From Acidobacteriota bacterium (GTDB taxonomy: Bacteria > Acidobacteriota > Terriglobia > Acidiferrales > UBA7541), in the NCBI GenBank assembly GCA_013289695.1, contig JABCZK010000004.1, forward strand, positions 123,470-187,469: a stretch of DNA of 64,000 nucleotides. Direction: 5' to 3'. Each line of letters begins with the position of its first letter. The first letter of the stretch is position 1. Positions 43,312 to 56,127 of the stretch are shown here, piece by piece. The position numbers and the translations under genes were made by a program. The notes beneath the pieces were generated by a model, which saw nothing but the letters and a program-made list of their open reading frames with translations, searched no databases and was not told the origin of the DNA.

Positions 43312-43815
43312 CTAACTCTTGGGCTTTTCCGGTGTTGTCGTCGGCGCCGGTTCTGGCCGCTTCGGAAAAAGCTGATGAATCAGCTGCCGGTTCAACTCAT
43401 CGAGGTCCTTGCGAACCTCCGCCAATGGCGCCTGCTCGTCCTTCGCCAGCCCCACCAATATGTCGTCCAGCCTCCGCACCGACTCGCGCACGGAAATTTC
43501 CAATTGTTTGTAGCCTTCGGGGTGAGCTTCCGGATCGCGCACCTTCGCGTCTAAGGCCTTCTTGCCGGCCCGCGCTTCGTCGCGCACGCGTCCTGCAATC
43601 TCAGCGGCATCCGATAAATTTCCTTCGTCAATTTTCTGGTGCATGTCGCGAAATTCCGCATCCGCCAGCTGCTCCACCAGCCGCGCCTTGCGCACCGGAT
43701 CGGTCTCTTTTTCGAATCGGGAACGCAACTCCGCCGTCCGGTCCTGGGCCAGCAACGAACCCGCAACCAGCGCCACCAAAAAAACAACTGCCCAAAAACT
43801 ACTACGTACCGGCAA
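43312..43815 (-). CDS. exported helical protein of unknown function
   Basis: 167 residues starting at TTG 43815, which is preceded by AGAGGTAGG; no ATG is available. Signal peptide FWAVVFLVALVAGSLLAQ, then long charged helices (ELRSRFEKETDPVRKARLVEQL) and a Pro/Thr tail. 9 bases before the next gene and 4 bases after the TPR gene, so clearly in the operon. Function unknown. Confidence 0.75.
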   Translation of the reverse strand: MPVRSSFWAVVFLVALVAGSLLAQDRTAELRSRFEKETDPVRKARLVEQLADAEFRDMHQKIDEGNLSDAAEIAGRVRDEARAGKKALDAKVRDPEAHPEGYKQLEISVRESVRRLDDILVGLAKDEQAPLAEVRKDLDELNRQLIHQLFPKRPEPAPTTTPEKPKS

Positions 43816-43819
43816 TGTC

Positions 43820-45178
43820 CTACCTCTTCTTGTTCGCGAGCTCGCGAGTGAGAGTTCGAACGCGTGCGCTTGCCTCGAAGTACATGTCGCTGTTCTCGTC
43901 CTTGTTCAGTTGCAAAAATTTCTTATAGGCATCGAGAGCCGGCTGCACCTGCCCCAGTTTATCGTAACAAGTGGCGCGCACGAACCAGCTTCCCAGCGGC
44001 GGTGTTTCCCTTTGCGCCAATACGTCCAGGCCGTGCAACGTGGCGGGGTAATTCTTGTTCAGATATTCCGCCGTCACCAGATCCTTCAGCACATCAATTG
44101 ACTGCTGATTCATTTTAAGCGCGACGATGAGAGTGTTCACCGCATTCGGGTAATCTTTTTTCTCCAGGTAAAGATGACCGAGTTGCGCGGGAAGGTCGGG
44201 ATCCTGCGGAGCCAGCGCGATGGCCTTCACCAGCACTGGCGCGGCGTTGTCGTACTGCTTCTTGCGGAAATAAATCAGCGCGCGCAGTTTCATTGCGCGA
44301 AGAGATTCCGGCCCGGCGCTCGCGGCTTTGTCCAGTTCCGCCAGCGCGTCATCATCTTTTCCCGCATCCACGAGCAGGGAAGCGTGCTCGAGCTGCATGG
44401 CCGCGTCATTGGGATGCGCCGCGAGATAAACACCCAGCTCCGTCGCCGCGTCGTCGTTCTTTCTCTCAGCTAGCAGCGTTTGCAACAAGCCTTTGTGCGC
44501 TTGATCGGCCGCCGCGCCCGTTGGTTGCAGCGCCAGCGCCTCGCGAAATGCAGTTTCGGCGTCGCCCGCCCGCCCGCTCCTCAGCAACGCGAAGCCCAGC
44601 GAATTGCGCACCTCAACATTCTTCGCGTCCAGCTTTTCCGCGGCTTGATACTGTTCGATGGCCAGAGCGTCTTTTTTCGTCGCCTCGAGCGCGATCCCGA
44701 GCAGCCATTTCGTCCGCGCATCCTCCGGCACTAATTCCGCCGCGCGCTGCAGCGGTTCGATCGCCGCCGCAGGATCGGCGGGGATCAGAGTCACTCCCAA
44801 ATTCTGATATGCCGCCGCCATCTTCGGATCGAGCGCAATCGCTTTTTCATACTCGCTCTTCGCGTCCGCGGGTTTCTGCAGTGCCGTGTAGGCGTAACCC
44901 AGGTCGTAATGCACCACGGCATCGTCGGGTTTTTTCGCGAGATAAGCCTGATAGTCTTGCGCCGCGCTCGCGTAATCCTGTTTATTCACGGCGTCCTGCG
45001 CGGCAGTGAGCAGGCGATTCAGTTCGATTGCAGCAGGGTCTTGCGGAATTTTCGTTCGAGAAGTTCCAACGGTTTGCGCGAACGCAGAGCCCACGAATGG
45101 CAGCAGTGCCGCGCCCAAAATGACGCTGCATGCGCCAAACACCAGCAGCTTCAGCAATAGGGTACTCCGCCGTTTCAT
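43820..45178 (-). CDS. exported TPR-repeat protein
   Basis: 452 residues with a signal peptide (ACSVILGAALLPFVGSAFA). About ten TPR units follow, for example AQDYQAYLAKKPDDAVVHYD, AKSEYEKAIALDPKMAAAYQ and AALALQ-like repeats to the C terminus. Likely a periplasmic scaffold. It begins inside the end of uvrA (overlap 45175-45178). Confidence 0.88.
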   Translation of the reverse strand: MKRRSTLLLKLLVFGACSVILGAALLPFVGSAFAQTVGTSRTKIPQDPAAIELNRLLTAAQDAVNKQDYASAAQDYQAYLAKKPDDAVVHYDLGYAYTALQKPADAKSEYEKAIALDPKMAAAYQNLGVTLIPADPAAAIEPLQRAAELVPEDARTKWLLGIALEATKKDALAIEQYQAAEKLDAKNVEVRNSLGFALLRSGRAGDAETAFREALALQPTGAAADQAHKGLLQTLLAERKNDDAATELGVYLAAHPNDAAMQLEHASLLVDAGKDDDALAELDKAASAGPESLRAMKLRALIYFRKKQYDNAAPVLVKAIALAPQDPDLPAQLGHLYLEKKDYPNAVNTLIVALKMNQQSIDVLKDLVTAEYLNKNYPATLHGLDVLAQRETPPLGSWFVRATCYDKLGQVQPALDAYKKFLQLNKDENSDMYFEASARVRTLTRELANKKR

Positions 45179-48100
45179 TCCGTCGGCAAATCAAGCGGGG
45201 GCAGCGACGGCGCAGCAGAAGCATCGCCTTTCTCCGCCGCATGATTGCCATGTTTCCCGCCGTTGCGCGCGCCATTCAAAACACGCGCCAGATATTTTCC
45301 TGTGTGCGATTGCTGATTGCGCGCCACCTGTTCCGGCGTTCCCGCCGCGACCACGCGCCCGCCGGCGTCGCCGCCCTCCGGACCCAGGTCAATCACCCAG
45401 TCCGCGGATTTGATCACGTCCAGATTATGTTCGATGATCAGCACCGAAGCGCCACCCTCGATCAATTTCCGAAACGCCGTCAGCAATTTCTGTATGTCGT
45501 CGAAGTGCAGCCCGGTAGTAGGCTCATCGAAAATATACAGGATGCCGGTATTGTCCTGCCGGGTAAGATGCGCGGCCAGTTTCAAACGTTGCGCCTCACC
45601 ACCCGAAAGAGTCGTGCCGGATTGCCCGAGGCGCAGATAACCCAAGCCGACTTCGTCCAGCACGCGGAGTTTCGCTGTCACTTTCGGATTCGCGGCAAAA
45701 AAAGTGATCGCTTCACGCGCCGTCATCTGGAGCACGTCATGGATATTCTTATCCTTATAGCGCACGTCCAGCACGGCGCTCTTGTAACGCGTGCCGCGGC
45801 ACTCCTCGCAAACCAATTCCACGTCCGCAAGGAAGCGCATCTCCACCGTCACGGTGCCGTCGCCCTGGCACGCCTCGCAACGCCCGCCGGGAATATTGAA
45901 CGAAAAATGCCCCGCCGTAAATCCGCGCTTTTTTGCTTCAGGTGTCGCAGCGAATACTTCGCGAATCGGATCGAACGCCTTCAAATACGTCGCCGGATTC
46001 GATCGCGGAGTGCGCCCAATCGGAGACTGGTCCACCATCTCCACTCCCACCAGCAGATTGTCGCCTTCCAAGCGGTCGCAACATTCTTTCCAATTTCCGC
46101 CGGTGCGCTTCGCCTGCAACGCTTTGTAAAGGACGTCGTACACCAGCGTGGATTTCCCCGAGCCCGAAACTCCGGTCACCGCCACCAGCAGGCCCAGCGG
46201 GATCATCACATCCACGCCCTGCAAATTGTGGCTGTGCGCGCCTAGAATCCTCAGGAATATTCCGGTTGGCTTGCGACGCCGCGCCGGCACCGCGATTTTC
46301 AGATCGCCGCGCAGGTACCGCCCTGTCAGCGAATGTGGGTCCGTCATCATCGCTTCGCGCGTTCCCGCAAAAATCAGTTTGCCGCCATGCTCACCCGCGC
46401 CCGGACCCAAATCCAGCACGTAATCTGCGGCCATGATCGTGTCCGGATCGTGTTCCACCACCAGCAATGTATTTCCCAGGTCGCGCAGTCCCTTCAAGAT
46501 TTCAATCAGCCGAGTCGTATCGCGCGGATGCAATCCGATTGAAGGTTCATCCAGCACGTACAAAGCGCCCACCAGATGGGATCCGAGCGAAGTTGCCAGT
46601 TGTATGCGCTGCGCTTCGCCGCCCGAAAGCGTGGAAGTCAGCCGGTCCAGCGTCAAATAATCGAGGCCGACGTCGTCCAGAAACCGCAGTCGCTGCTGCG
46701 TTTCTTCCAGCACCTTCTCGACGATCGCCGCCTCGGTCTCGGTCAATTGCAAGCTCTGAAAAAACGGGCGCGCCTCCTTCACCGTCATTTGACACACTTC
46801 CGTAATCGAGCGGCCCGCGATTTTCACCGCGCGGGCCTCCGCGCGCAGCCGCGTCCCACGGCAATCCGGACAAGTCGCATATCCGCGATAACGGCTCAGA
46901 AAAACGCGCACGTGCAGCTTGTATTTCTTCCGCTCCAGCCAGCCGAAAAATCCCTTCACGCCGACATATTCTTCGGACTTGTCGCCATCCAGAATCGCGT
47001 GGCGTTGCGCCGCCGTCAGATCGCGGAAGGGCACATCCATCGGAATCCCTTTCGCGCGCGCGAATCGCCGCATGTCCAACGTCAGCTGCCGGTAACGCGG
47101 CTTGGTCCACGGCTCGATCGCGCCTTCGTTCAGCGTTTTGCTCTTGTCCGGGATCACGCGGTCCAGATCGAAATCCACGGTGTTGCCGAATCCCTGGCAG
47201 CGCGGGCATGCGCCATAAGGATTGTTGAACGAAAAAAGCCGCGGCTCCGGCTCCTGATACACGGCGCCGCACTTTTTGCATTCGAAGCGCTCGTTGAAGA
47301 CCATCCGCTCCGGCTTCGCGTCTGGCGAATCCGGCACAAATTCCAGAATCGCTTCGCCGCGCCCTTCGCGGTAGCAGATTTCGATCGAGTCCATCACCCG
47401 CGAGCGCACTTCGGGCGAAAGCTCCAGCCGGTCCACCAGCACGTACACCGGCTTAGTGAAATCCACATCCAGCAATTCCTCGGGCGTGGAAAATTCGAAT
47501 ACGCGTCCCGCCTGATAAATCCGGTTGAAGCCGCGCTTGCGCAAACTGATCAGCGCCTCGCGAACTGCATCCGCACCCAGACGTACCGGTTTGCGCGCGC
47601 GCGGCGCTTGCGGCGCATTCGTTGCCGCCTCCGACGTCAATTTCAGCTCATAGAGAACGTAAAACCGCCGCCCCGCCGGCAACGCCAGCACGCGCGTTGC
47701 GATTTCGTCCAGCGTGTCCTTGCGCACTTCCTCGCCGCAGCGCAGGCAAAATGTGCGCCCAATGCGCGCGTACAGCAGCCGCAGGTAATCGTAAATTTCG
47801 GTAGCCGTCGCGACGGTCGAGCGCGGGTTACGCGTCGAATTTTTCTGCCGGATCGAAATCGCCGGCGCAATCCCGGTAATCTCGTCCACGTCCGGCTTCT
47901 CGATGCGTTCCAAAAACTGCCGCGCATAAGCCGAAAGCGATTCGATATAGCGGCGCTGGCCTTCAGCGTAGAGGGTGTCGAAAGCGAGACTGGATTTTCC
48001 GGAGCCGGAGACGCCGCTGACGACAGTGATAGCGTTATGCGGAATCACAAAATCAATATTCTTAAGGTTATGCACCCGCGCCCCACGGACGCGGATCTGC

Positions 48101-48231
48101 TCAATATCGCCAGGGAGGGGGGCTCCGGCAGCCGCGCCAGCAGCCGCTCTGCCGGGCGCACTCCGGCTCACGGAAACATCCCGCGATTCCGCTTCGTCCC
48201 GAGGCAGCTTGTCTAAGGGCTCTGTCGCCAT
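45175..48231 (-). CDS. uvrA: excinuclease ABC subunit A
   Basis: DNA damage-recognition ATPase of excision repair. 1018 residues from ATG 48231 (MATEPLDKL); the frame is open to 48336 but the extension is unlike the family. An N-terminal extension of about 45 residues, rich in Ala and Arg, precedes [18 protein letters not shown]. Two ABC modules: Walker [14 protein letters not shown] and [13 protein letters not shown]; signatures [12 protein letters not shown] and [12 protein letters not shown]. Zinc-binding Cys pairs occur at CLRCG, CKKCG, CPRCQG, CPDCRG, CEACQG and CEECRG. First gene of a five-gene minus-strand operon. Confidence 0.97.
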   Translation of the reverse strand: MATEPLDKLPRDEAESRDVSVSRSAPGRAAAGAAAGAPLPGDIEQIRVRGARVHNLKNIDFVIPHNAITVVSGVSGSGKSSLAFDTLYAEGQRRYIESLSAYARQFLERIEKPDVDEITGIAPAISIRQKNSTRNPRSTVATATEIYDYLRLLYARIGRTFCLRCGEEVRKDTLDEIATRVLALPAGRRFYVLYELKLTSEAATNAPQAPRARKPVRLGADAVREALISLRKRGFNRIYQAGRVFEFSTPEELLDVDFTKPVYVLVDRLELSPEVRSRVMDSIEICYREGRGEAILEFVPDSPDAKPERMVFNERFECKKCGAVYQEPEPRLFSFNNPYGACPRCQGFGNTVDFDLDRVIPDKSKTLNEGAIEPWTKPRYRQLTLDMRRFARAKGIPMDVPFRDLTAAQRHAILDGDKSEEYVGVKGFFGWLERKKYKLHVRVFLSRYRGYATCPDCRGTRLRAEARAVKIAGRSITEVCQMTVKEARPFFQSLQLTETEAAIVEKVLEETQQRLRFLDDVGLDYLTLDRLTSTLSGGEAQRIQLATSLGSHLVGALYVLDEPSIGLHPRDTTRLIEILKGLRDLGNTLLVVEHDPDTIMAADYVLDLGPGAGEHGGKLIFAGTREAMMTDPHSLTGRYLRGDLKIAVPARRRKPTGIFLRILGAHSHNLQGVDVMIPLGLLVAVTGVSGSGKSTLVYDVLYKALQAKRTGGNWKECCDRLEGDNLLVGVEMVDQSPIGRTPRSNPATYLKAFDPIREVFAATPEAKKRGFTAGHFSFNIPGGRCEACQGDGTVTVEMRFLADVELVCEECRGTRYKSAVLDVRYKDKNIHDVLQMTAREAITFFAANPKVTAKLRVLDEVGLGYLRLGQSGTTLSGGEAQRLKLAAHLTRQDNTGILYIFDEPTTGLHFDDIQKLLTAFRKLIEGGASVLIIEHNLDVIKSADWVIDLGPEGGDAGGRVVAAGTPEQVARNQQSHTGKYLARVLNGARNGGKHGNHAAEKGDASAAPSLPPLDLPTE

Positions 48232-48375
48232 GTGTGTAAACCAAAAATTATACGCCCCAAAGTCAACCCGCCGCAAACCGCCTGTCGCTCCCGTCTCGCC
48301 AGGTGGCCGAATGCTATCGAGCGTAGGAGGGGGCAAAGTCGGTTTATACTTTCGTAGGTTTGAAACGAATCGATT

Positions 48376-48915
48376 TTGAGCAGAACCAAAAAGACAGCCC
48401 TGGCGGTCGTCGTTTCCCTAATTGCGCTGCTGTGGATCGCGGATGAATACCCGTGGTTTCGCTTCCGTGGGGACGCCAAGCTTTCGGGAGGGCCCGTCCT
48501 TGGCTACGAAGTCAAAATGCCACCTATCCCATTCAACCGGGCAGGCGAATACTTTTTTCATTTTCGCGGTATACCCAACGAGGACATGTCGCCGCAACTC
48601 TACGCGGAAGGAAAGTCGGACAAAGACCGTGAGGAACTGACTCGACTTGATACCACGCTCGATGCGCTCCTGGTGGATCAAAACAGCCGCGTTGTCTGCC
48701 AAGCTGCAGGAATGTCGCGCGAGGGCCAGAATGGGCACATCTGGATGCTGATGTCGGGCGGCTCGGAAGCTTTATTCTGGCACTGGAATTGTGTGCACAT
48801 GCCCCTGAAGCCTTCTGACTCCTACACGCTAACCCTTCGAATTAGCAGCGTGGACCCCAAGACACCCAACATTGATCTTCTTCCGGTACTTGAGGGCGGC
48901 CAACCCGACTCTTAG
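48376..48915 (+). CDS. hypothetical membrane-anchored protein
   Basis: 179 residues from TTG 48376. A single N-terminal helix ([21 protein letters not shown]) would anchor or export it. The rest is soluble and beta-rich ([38 protein letters not shown]), resembling a jelly-roll or lipoprotein-like domain; no family recognised. Divergent from uvrA. Confidence 0.55.
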   Translation: MSRTKKTALAVVVSLIALLWIADEYPWFRFRGDAKLSGGPVLGYEVKMPPIPFNRAGEYFFHFRGIPNEDMSPQLYAEGKSDKDREELTRLDTTLDALLVDQNSRVVCQAAGMSREGQNGHIWMLMSGGSEALFWHWNCVHMPLKPSDSYTLTLRISSVDPKTPNIDLLPVLEGGQPDS

Positions 48916-49020
48916 CAAGCGAACACGGAGCGCGTCAAGCGTCCGTCAGGCGTGGTGGCATTCTGCATGTGGAGTACAATCTCGAAACCGCCTGGTGGCC
49001 AAACTATCAAGGAGGGACCC

Positions 49021-50217
49021 GTGGGGCAGGGCACGACGAATTTCGCGCGCGTGATCTGGATCGTGCTGGATAGCGTCGGCATCGGCGAGCTCCCCGATGC
49101 CGCCGACTACGGCGACGTAGGCCGCGATACGCTCGGGCACACTGCGCGCTCGCGGGCGCTGCATCTGCCGAATCTCGTGCGCTTGGGCCTCGCGAATATC
49201 AAACCGCTCGAGCATCTTGCGGCGCCGGCTCGCCCCGCAGGAAGTTACGGCAAGGGCGCGACGCGCTCGCCGGGAAAAGACACGACGACCGGACACTGGG
49301 AAATGGCTGGCATCTGGCTCGATCGAGCCTTCCCGGTTTATCCCCACGGTTTTCCGCCTGCGCTAATCGCCGAATTCGAACGCCAGATCGGCCGCCGCAC
49401 GCTGGCCAACAGGCCCGCCTCCGGAACCGAGATCCTCAAAGAACTCGGCGCAGAACACGTGCGCACGGGCTACCCGATCGTTTACACGTCCGGCGACAGC
49501 GTATTTCAAATCGCCGCGCACGAAGACGTAATCCCCGTGCCGGAACTTTATCGCATGTGCGAAATCGCGCGAAAACTTCTGGATGGACCGAACCGCGTAG
49601 GCCGCGTCATCGCGCGCCCGTTTACTGGCACGATTGGAAATTTTCGGCGCACCGGACGCCGCCACGATTACGCCGTCGAGCCGCCGCGCCCGATGCTGCT
49701 CGACGTCCTCGCCGAAAACAAAACGCCAGTCTTTGGCGTCGGCAAAATTCACGACATCTACAACGGCCGCGGCGTTGCAGATTACGTCACCACAAAAAAT
49801 AACGCCGACGGCATGGCCAAGCTTGCGGAAGGCTTGGCGCGGCGACCAAAAGGTCTGATCTTCGCGAACCTGGTTGATTTCGACATGCTGTACGGCCACC
49901 GCAAAGACGTAGAAGGTTTCGCCCGCTCGCTGGAAGAATTCGACGAGCTGCTCGGCCCGTTCCTGGCAGCGGTGCGTCCCGACGACCTGCTCCTCCTCAC
50001 GGCCGACCACGGCTGCGATCCCGACCCCGAGAATCCCACGACTGATCATTCCCGCGAATACGTTCCGATCGTTTGCTACAGCCCTGGCGGGCAGGGCGGC
50101 GTGAATTTGGGCACGCGCGAGACGCTGGCGGACATCGGGCAGACGGTGGCGGAGAATTTCGGCGGGAAGATTCCGCACGGGGTCAGCTTTCTGGATTTGA
50201 TTTCAAAGGAAGGTTAG
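49021..50217 (+). CDS. deoB: phosphopentomutase
   Basis: Interconverts (deoxy)ribose 1- and 5-phosphate, feeding DeoC. 398 residues from GTG 49021, with a strong AAGGAGGG at 49009-49015. The metal-binding alkaline-phosphatase fold shows WIVLDSVGIGELPDAADYGD, the phosphorylated Thr region GKDTTTGHWEM, and LLLTADHGCDPD followed by TDHSREYVPIV. The length is normal. No other deo gene is adjacent. Confidence 0.95.
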   Translation: MGQGTTNFARVIWIVLDSVGIGELPDAADYGDVGRDTLGHTARSRALHLPNLVRLGLANIKPLEHLAAPARPAGSYGKGATRSPGKDTTTGHWEMAGIWLDRAFPVYPHGFPPALIAEFERQIGRRTLANRPASGTEILKELGAEHVRTGYPIVYTSGDSVFQIAAHEDVIPVPELYRMCEIARKLLDGPNRVGRVIARPFTGTIGNFRRTGRRHDYAVEPPRPMLLDVLAENKTPVFGVGKIHDIYNGRGVADYVTTKNNADGMAKLAEGLARRPKGLIFANLVDFDMLYGHRKDVEGFARSLEEFDELLGPFLAAVRPDDLLLLTADHGCDPDPENPTTDHSREYVPIVCYSPGGQGGVNLGTRETLADIGQTVAENFGGKIPHGVSFLDLISKEG

Positions 50218-50669
50218 GCGGTTTCCGGAAAAACGCTCAAATTGTCATTCGGAGGGCGGATTCTGCCCGAGGAATCCGGTTTTTCCCTCGCATACGCAGC
50301 AAGAGCAGATCCCTCACCCGTTGTCGCGGGTTCGGGATGATACCTACTGCGCTTTTTCGGCAAACTGTAACGCCAGCAGGTTGCGGAGATAATCGAGCTG
50401 AGGCCGTGCGCGGCGGCTTGCTGCCGCTTTGCGGATCGAAGCGTTTATCGCAAGTTGTGGCAGGCGAAGCAAGCCTCGCCTGGCGCGCATCGTTGCCGAG
50501 TGATTGAGTTGCGAAGAAAGCGGTGGCAAGCCACCGCACTCCAAAATAAATCGAGATGACGGGCGCAACAGGCGGCTTATCAGCGGTCAGTGCAGCTATG
50601 TCAGCACGGGCAGGATTGCCTCTGCCCACTCAAAGCGGCGGCAAGCCGCGGCACTCCAAAAACATTCGA
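50218..50669. repeat. gap with dispersed repeats
   Basis: No supported gene. It has a TCATTCGGAGGGC...GGAATCC relative of the TTCATCCTGAG family near 50240-50280, then GCGGTGGCAAGCCACCGCACTCCAAAA near 50520 and GCGGCGGCAAGCCGCGGCACTCCAAAA near 50635, two copies of one hairpin unit with different stems and the same ACTCCAAAA end. Confidence 0.55.
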
Positions 50670-51710
50670 TCAGTCGCCCTGCGCAGCCTTCTGCGCGTAA
50701 TAACCAGTCCGCGTTCGGACCGCCAATTTCTCGTGCGCCTTCTGCGGATTCAAGTCCACCTTCACGCTGCGAAACGTCCCATCTTTCGCCGCATTCGTCG
50801 GGTAGTAGCCCATGGTGTACTGGTTGCGAATATCGCGCGCCACTTGAATGCACACGGGGTCCACATCCTCGAGCCGGTCCGGAAAGAAAGCCAACCCCCC
50901 AGTTGATTCCGCCAAAGTAGCCAGTTCCTTCTTCGATTTGCGCACCATTTTCTTCTGGCTCTTGCGGTCTTCATCGCTGAAGACGCCGATCGCATAAATC
51001 ACTGCATTCGATTCCACCGCAGCCTTCACCGTGTACGAAAAATCCTTCCGGCTCGCGTCGTCATCTCCGTCAGTGATAACCAGCAGCACGCGTTTGTCCT
51101 TGTGCCCCTTCTTCAAATGGTCCAGCGAACCGATGATCGCATCGTAAAGCGCGGTACTCCCGCGCGTGTCAATTCGTTCCAGCGCCTCATGCAGTTCCTG
51201 CGGATTGCTGGTGAAATCTTCGTCCAGGTCCAAATAATATTCGTCGTTGAAATTCACGACGAACACTTCGTCGGCCGGGTTGCTGGTGCGCACAAAAGAA
51301 AGCGCTGCCGCGTTCACCTGCGGCCGCTTCTCCTTCATGCTGCCGCTGTTATCAATCACCAATCCCATCGTCACCGGGATGTCTTCTTTCGAAAATACGG
51401 AAATTTTCTGCTCCACCTTGTCTTCAAACACCCGAAAATCGTTCCCCGTCAAACCCGGCACGAATTGCCCCTTGTCATCCACCACGGTGGCATGCAGCAC
51501 CACCAAATCCACCACGGATTTTAGATGATGGCTCTGATCCGTCTGCGCGTTCGAACCTGCAGCTCCAGGAGGAGGGGGTGGCGACGGGGGATTCGGGATT
51601 GGATTTTGCGCGCGAGCGCACGGCCCCGCGAAAATTGCGAGTGAGAGTATCAGAAGAATATTAGAAAGAAATCGCCTAATGTCCCGGCGCGTAATATCCG
51701 GTCTTGGCAT
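50670..51710 (-). CDS. VWFA-related Acidobacterial-domain protein
   Basis: 346 residues from ATG 51710. Signal peptide (SNILLILSLAIFAGPCARA), a Pro-rich linker, then a small beta domain (VDLVVLHATVVDDKGQFVPG ... FRVFEDKVEQKISVF) and a von Willebrand A domain with MIDAS DNSGSM, LITDGDDDASR and a C-terminal TGYYA. This architecture is the VWFA-related family almost confined to Acidobacteria. Probably exported. The first 35 bases overlap the upstream paralogue in another frame. Confidence 0.87.
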   Translation of the reverse strand: MPRPDITRRDIRRFLSNILLILSLAIFAGPCARAQNPIPNPPSPPPPPGAAGSNAQTDQSHHLKSVVDLVVLHATVVDDKGQFVPGLTGNDFRVFEDKVEQKISVFSKEDIPVTMGLVIDNSGSMKEKRPQVNAAALSFVRTSNPADEVFVVNFNDEYYLDLDEDFTSNPQELHEALERIDTRGSTALYDAIIGSLDHLKKGHKDKRVLLVITDGDDDASRKDFSYTVKAAVESNAVIYAIGVFSDEDRKSQKKMVRKSKKELATLAESTGGLAFFPDRLEDVDPVCIQVARDIRNQYTMGYYPTNAAKDGTFRSVKVDLNPQKAHEKLAVRTRTGYYAQKAAQGD

Positions 51711-52680
51711 AAACGGTAAGAGGTGGCAGTCCCTTTGGTGGGCGCAGCTTGATTTTAATCTTGCGCCATTTTCCATCGCGGTTGTGATCGCTCGGTCTGT
51801 ATCCCAAGACATATTGATTGCGCAGCTCCATGCTGATTTTTGTCGCGACATCCGGCAAATCCTTCAGGTTGTTCACCGCGAACGCGCGGCCGCCCGTCAT
51901 CTGCGTCAAATCCGCCAGCAAGGATGGCCCAAGTTGCTCTTCCGGCGTCGGACCGCCGCTGGGGTCGAATAGTCCGATCGCGTAAATCTGTACGTCCGCT
52001 TCCCGCGCGTACCGGCGGATGTCCGTCTCGGAGTACCGGCTATGATTATCCCCTCCGTCCGATATGATGAGCAACGCCTTCTTTGTGTTGCGTGCTCCTT
52101 TCATCTCACTCAGTCCCAGGTAGATCCCGTCGAGCAGCGCGGTCTCTCCGCGCGCCGCCGTAAACATCAGGTGATTCTGCAGTTCCTCCACGCTTCCCGT
52201 AAAGGAACTCGCCAGTTGCGCGCGATCATTGAAATTCACCAGCAGAAATTCATCCTGCGGATTCGCCGTGCGGAAAAATTGCACCGCCGCCAGGCGCGAT
52301 TTTTCGATTTTGTCAGACATGCTGCCGCTCATATCGAAAATCACGCCGATGGAAATCGGCACGTCTTCACTGGTGAAGCGCACAATCTCCTGTTCGCTGT
52401 TGTCCTCGAACACCCGGAAATTCTCTTGCTCCAGCCCCGTAACCAGCCGCCCATACGGGTCCGTCACCGAAATGGGAACCAGCGTAATCTCCGTCTCAGC
52501 CTTGAGAGATTTACCTTTTTCGATTTTCTGGGAATTTTCGGGATGCGTGGGGCCCTGCGTTTGTGCCCCGGTGGGAATTGCAATCAATCCACTGCAGCAA
52601 AAAATCAGCAAAGCGCAAAATCGCGCCACGCTTGCACTTCCAGCTGGCTGCGGTGCGCGGTATCTCAACTTGGCCCCCAA
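51676..52680 (-). CDS. VWFA-related Acidobacterial-domain protein (paralogue)
   Basis: 334 residues from TTG 52680. Signal-like helix (ARFCALLIFCCSGLIAIPTGA), beta domain (ITLVPISVTDPYGRLVTGLE, FRVFEDNSEQEIVRF), VWA domain with MIDAS DMSGSMS and IISDGGDNHSR, ending LTVYAKTGYYAPGH. It has the same plan as the next gene; clearly a tandem duplication. The start is uncertain because no ATG precedes the signal segment. Confidence 0.85.
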   Translation of the reverse strand: MGAKLRYRAPQPAGSASVARFCALLIFCCSGLIAIPTGAQTQGPTHPENSQKIEKGKSLKAETEITLVPISVTDPYGRLVTGLEQENFRVFEDNSEQEIVRFTSEDVPISIGVIFDMSGSMSDKIEKSRLAAVQFFRTANPQDEFLLVNFNDRAQLASSFTGSVEELQNHLMFTAARGETALLDGIYLGLSEMKGARNTKKALLIISDGGDNHSRYSETDIRRYAREADVQIYAIGLFDPSGGPTPEEQLGPSLLADLTQMTGGRAFAVNNLKDLPDVATKISMELRNQYVLGYRPSDHNRDGKWRKIKIKLRPPKGLPPLTVYAKTGYYAPGH

Positions 52681-52877
52681 CTCTGCCGCGGGACTCGCCT
52701 AGCTCTGGGCAGCTCTGCAGATCGCTTGCGGCGATTCTATCACTGGCCATGGCCAAAGCAAGCGCCACGTGTAACTTCGGTGTAACTTCTGACCCGTCCG
52801 AGCCGAGCAGATTCCTGCGCTGTGTCCCTGACAATAAATGTTAAGATGCGAGCGCCCGCGAAAGGTGAGCAACCCGC

Positions 52878-53657
52878 ATGCCAAATTCTGGCGAGCCGAC
52901 GGTCCTGGTAGTAATCCCCGCGCGCTACGCTTCCACCCGTTTTCCCGGCAAGCCGCTCGCGTCCATCGCTGGCAAGCCCATGATTCAGCACGTTGTTGAG
53001 CGCGTCCGCCTAGCCAGCCTCCTTTCGCGGGTAATCGTCGCCACCGAGGACGACCGCATCAAGGCTGCCGTCGAAGGCTTTGGCGGCGAAGCCATTTTGA
53101 CCCGCCCCGATCACCGAACTGGCACCGACCGCATCGCCGAGGTCGCCACCCACATCCCCGCGGACATCTATATCAACGTGCAGGGCGATGAACCCCTGAT
53201 TGACCCCGGCACCGTGGACGCCGTCGCCGCAGCCATGTCCGAAGACGACGCCATCCAGCTCGCGACCCCCTGCGCGGCCATCACGTTGCCCGGGGAAATC
53301 ATGGATCCGAACATCGTTAAGGTCGTGCAGGATTTTGATGGCCAGGCGCTCTATTTTTCCCGCGCTCCCATCCCCTGGGTTCGCGACACCGGCGATCGCG
53401 TCGCCGCGCGCCATTGGAAACACATCGGCCTATACGGCTATCGCCGCGACGCGCTCCTGGAATTTCCCACGCTGCCTCCTGGCGAACTCGAACGCATCGA
53501 ACAGCTCGAACAACTCCGCTGGCTGGAAAACGGTTTCCACATGCACGTAGTAGAAACCATGTACAACGCCGTAAGCGTGGACGTACCTGCCGACATAGAC
53601 CGCGTGGAAAAACTCCTGCACGCCCGCGCCAAGAGTTCCGCTCAATCCACAAATTAA
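52878..53657 (+). CDS. kdsB: CMP-KDO synthetase
   Basis: Activates KDO with CTP for LPS inner-core synthesis. 259 residues, normal length. The nucleotide-binding VVIPARYASTRFPGKPL is typical; then ATEDDRI, RTGTDRIAEVA, NVQGDEPLIDP and QLEQLRWLENGF. A GGTGAG ribosome site precedes ATG 52878. Other KDO genes lie downstream at 56.6-59 kb. Confidence 0.96.
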   Translation: MPNSGEPTVLVVIPARYASTRFPGKPLASIAGKPMIQHVVERVRLASLLSRVIVATEDDRIKAAVEGFGGEAILTRPDHRTGTDRIAEVATHIPADIYINVQGDEPLIDPGTVDAVAAAMSEDDAIQLATPCAAITLPGEIMDPNIVKVVQDFDGQALYFSRAPIPWVRDTGDRVAARHWKHIGLYGYRRDALLEFPTLPPGELERIEQLEQLRWLENGFHMHVVETMYNAVSVDVPADIDRVEKLLHARAKSSAQSTN

Positions 53658-53663
53658 GTTTTG

Positions 53664-53905
53664 GTAGCATAGGCCTGCCCGCCGCAGGAGGGCAATCTTG
53701 CCTGTGCTCCCAGGTATTCTTGGCGCCAGCGATCATAGAGAAAACCGGCGCCGCGGAAAGGTTGACGCCCGAGCAAGCTGGGGCGCAGCAAGCAGCGCCC
53801 CTACTGCCCGATTGGCCTGCTCGGCGGAGTCCTCAGCGTCTCTGCGGTTCGCGTCTCGAACTTTTTCAGATTCTTCTCGGCCTTTCCCTGTGACCTCTGT
53901 GTTAA
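53664..53905. repeat. dispersed repeats between kdsB and pyrG
   Basis: GTAGCATAGGCCTGC (53664-53678, also at 37712-37726), the 28-base unit 53773-53800 (exact reverse complement of 32856-32883), and CTCTGCGG/CTCTGTG text near 53835-53905. No gene in 53658-53960. Confidence 0.6.
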
Positions 53906-53964
53906 ATCTTTCCGACCACCGCCGCGCCCTAAAAAAACAAATCCCAGCAAAAGAAATTCGCGAT

Positions 53965-56113
<2,149 letters not shown>

Positions 56114-56127
<14 letters not shown>

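Noticed and set aside
46576..48216. 546-codon plus-strand ORF opposite uvrA
   Set aside because: A shadow of the GC-rich uvrA frame; Arg/His/Gln-rich with no domain. The same applies to other long antisense frames in gltB, the S45 acylase and the SpoIIE gene.
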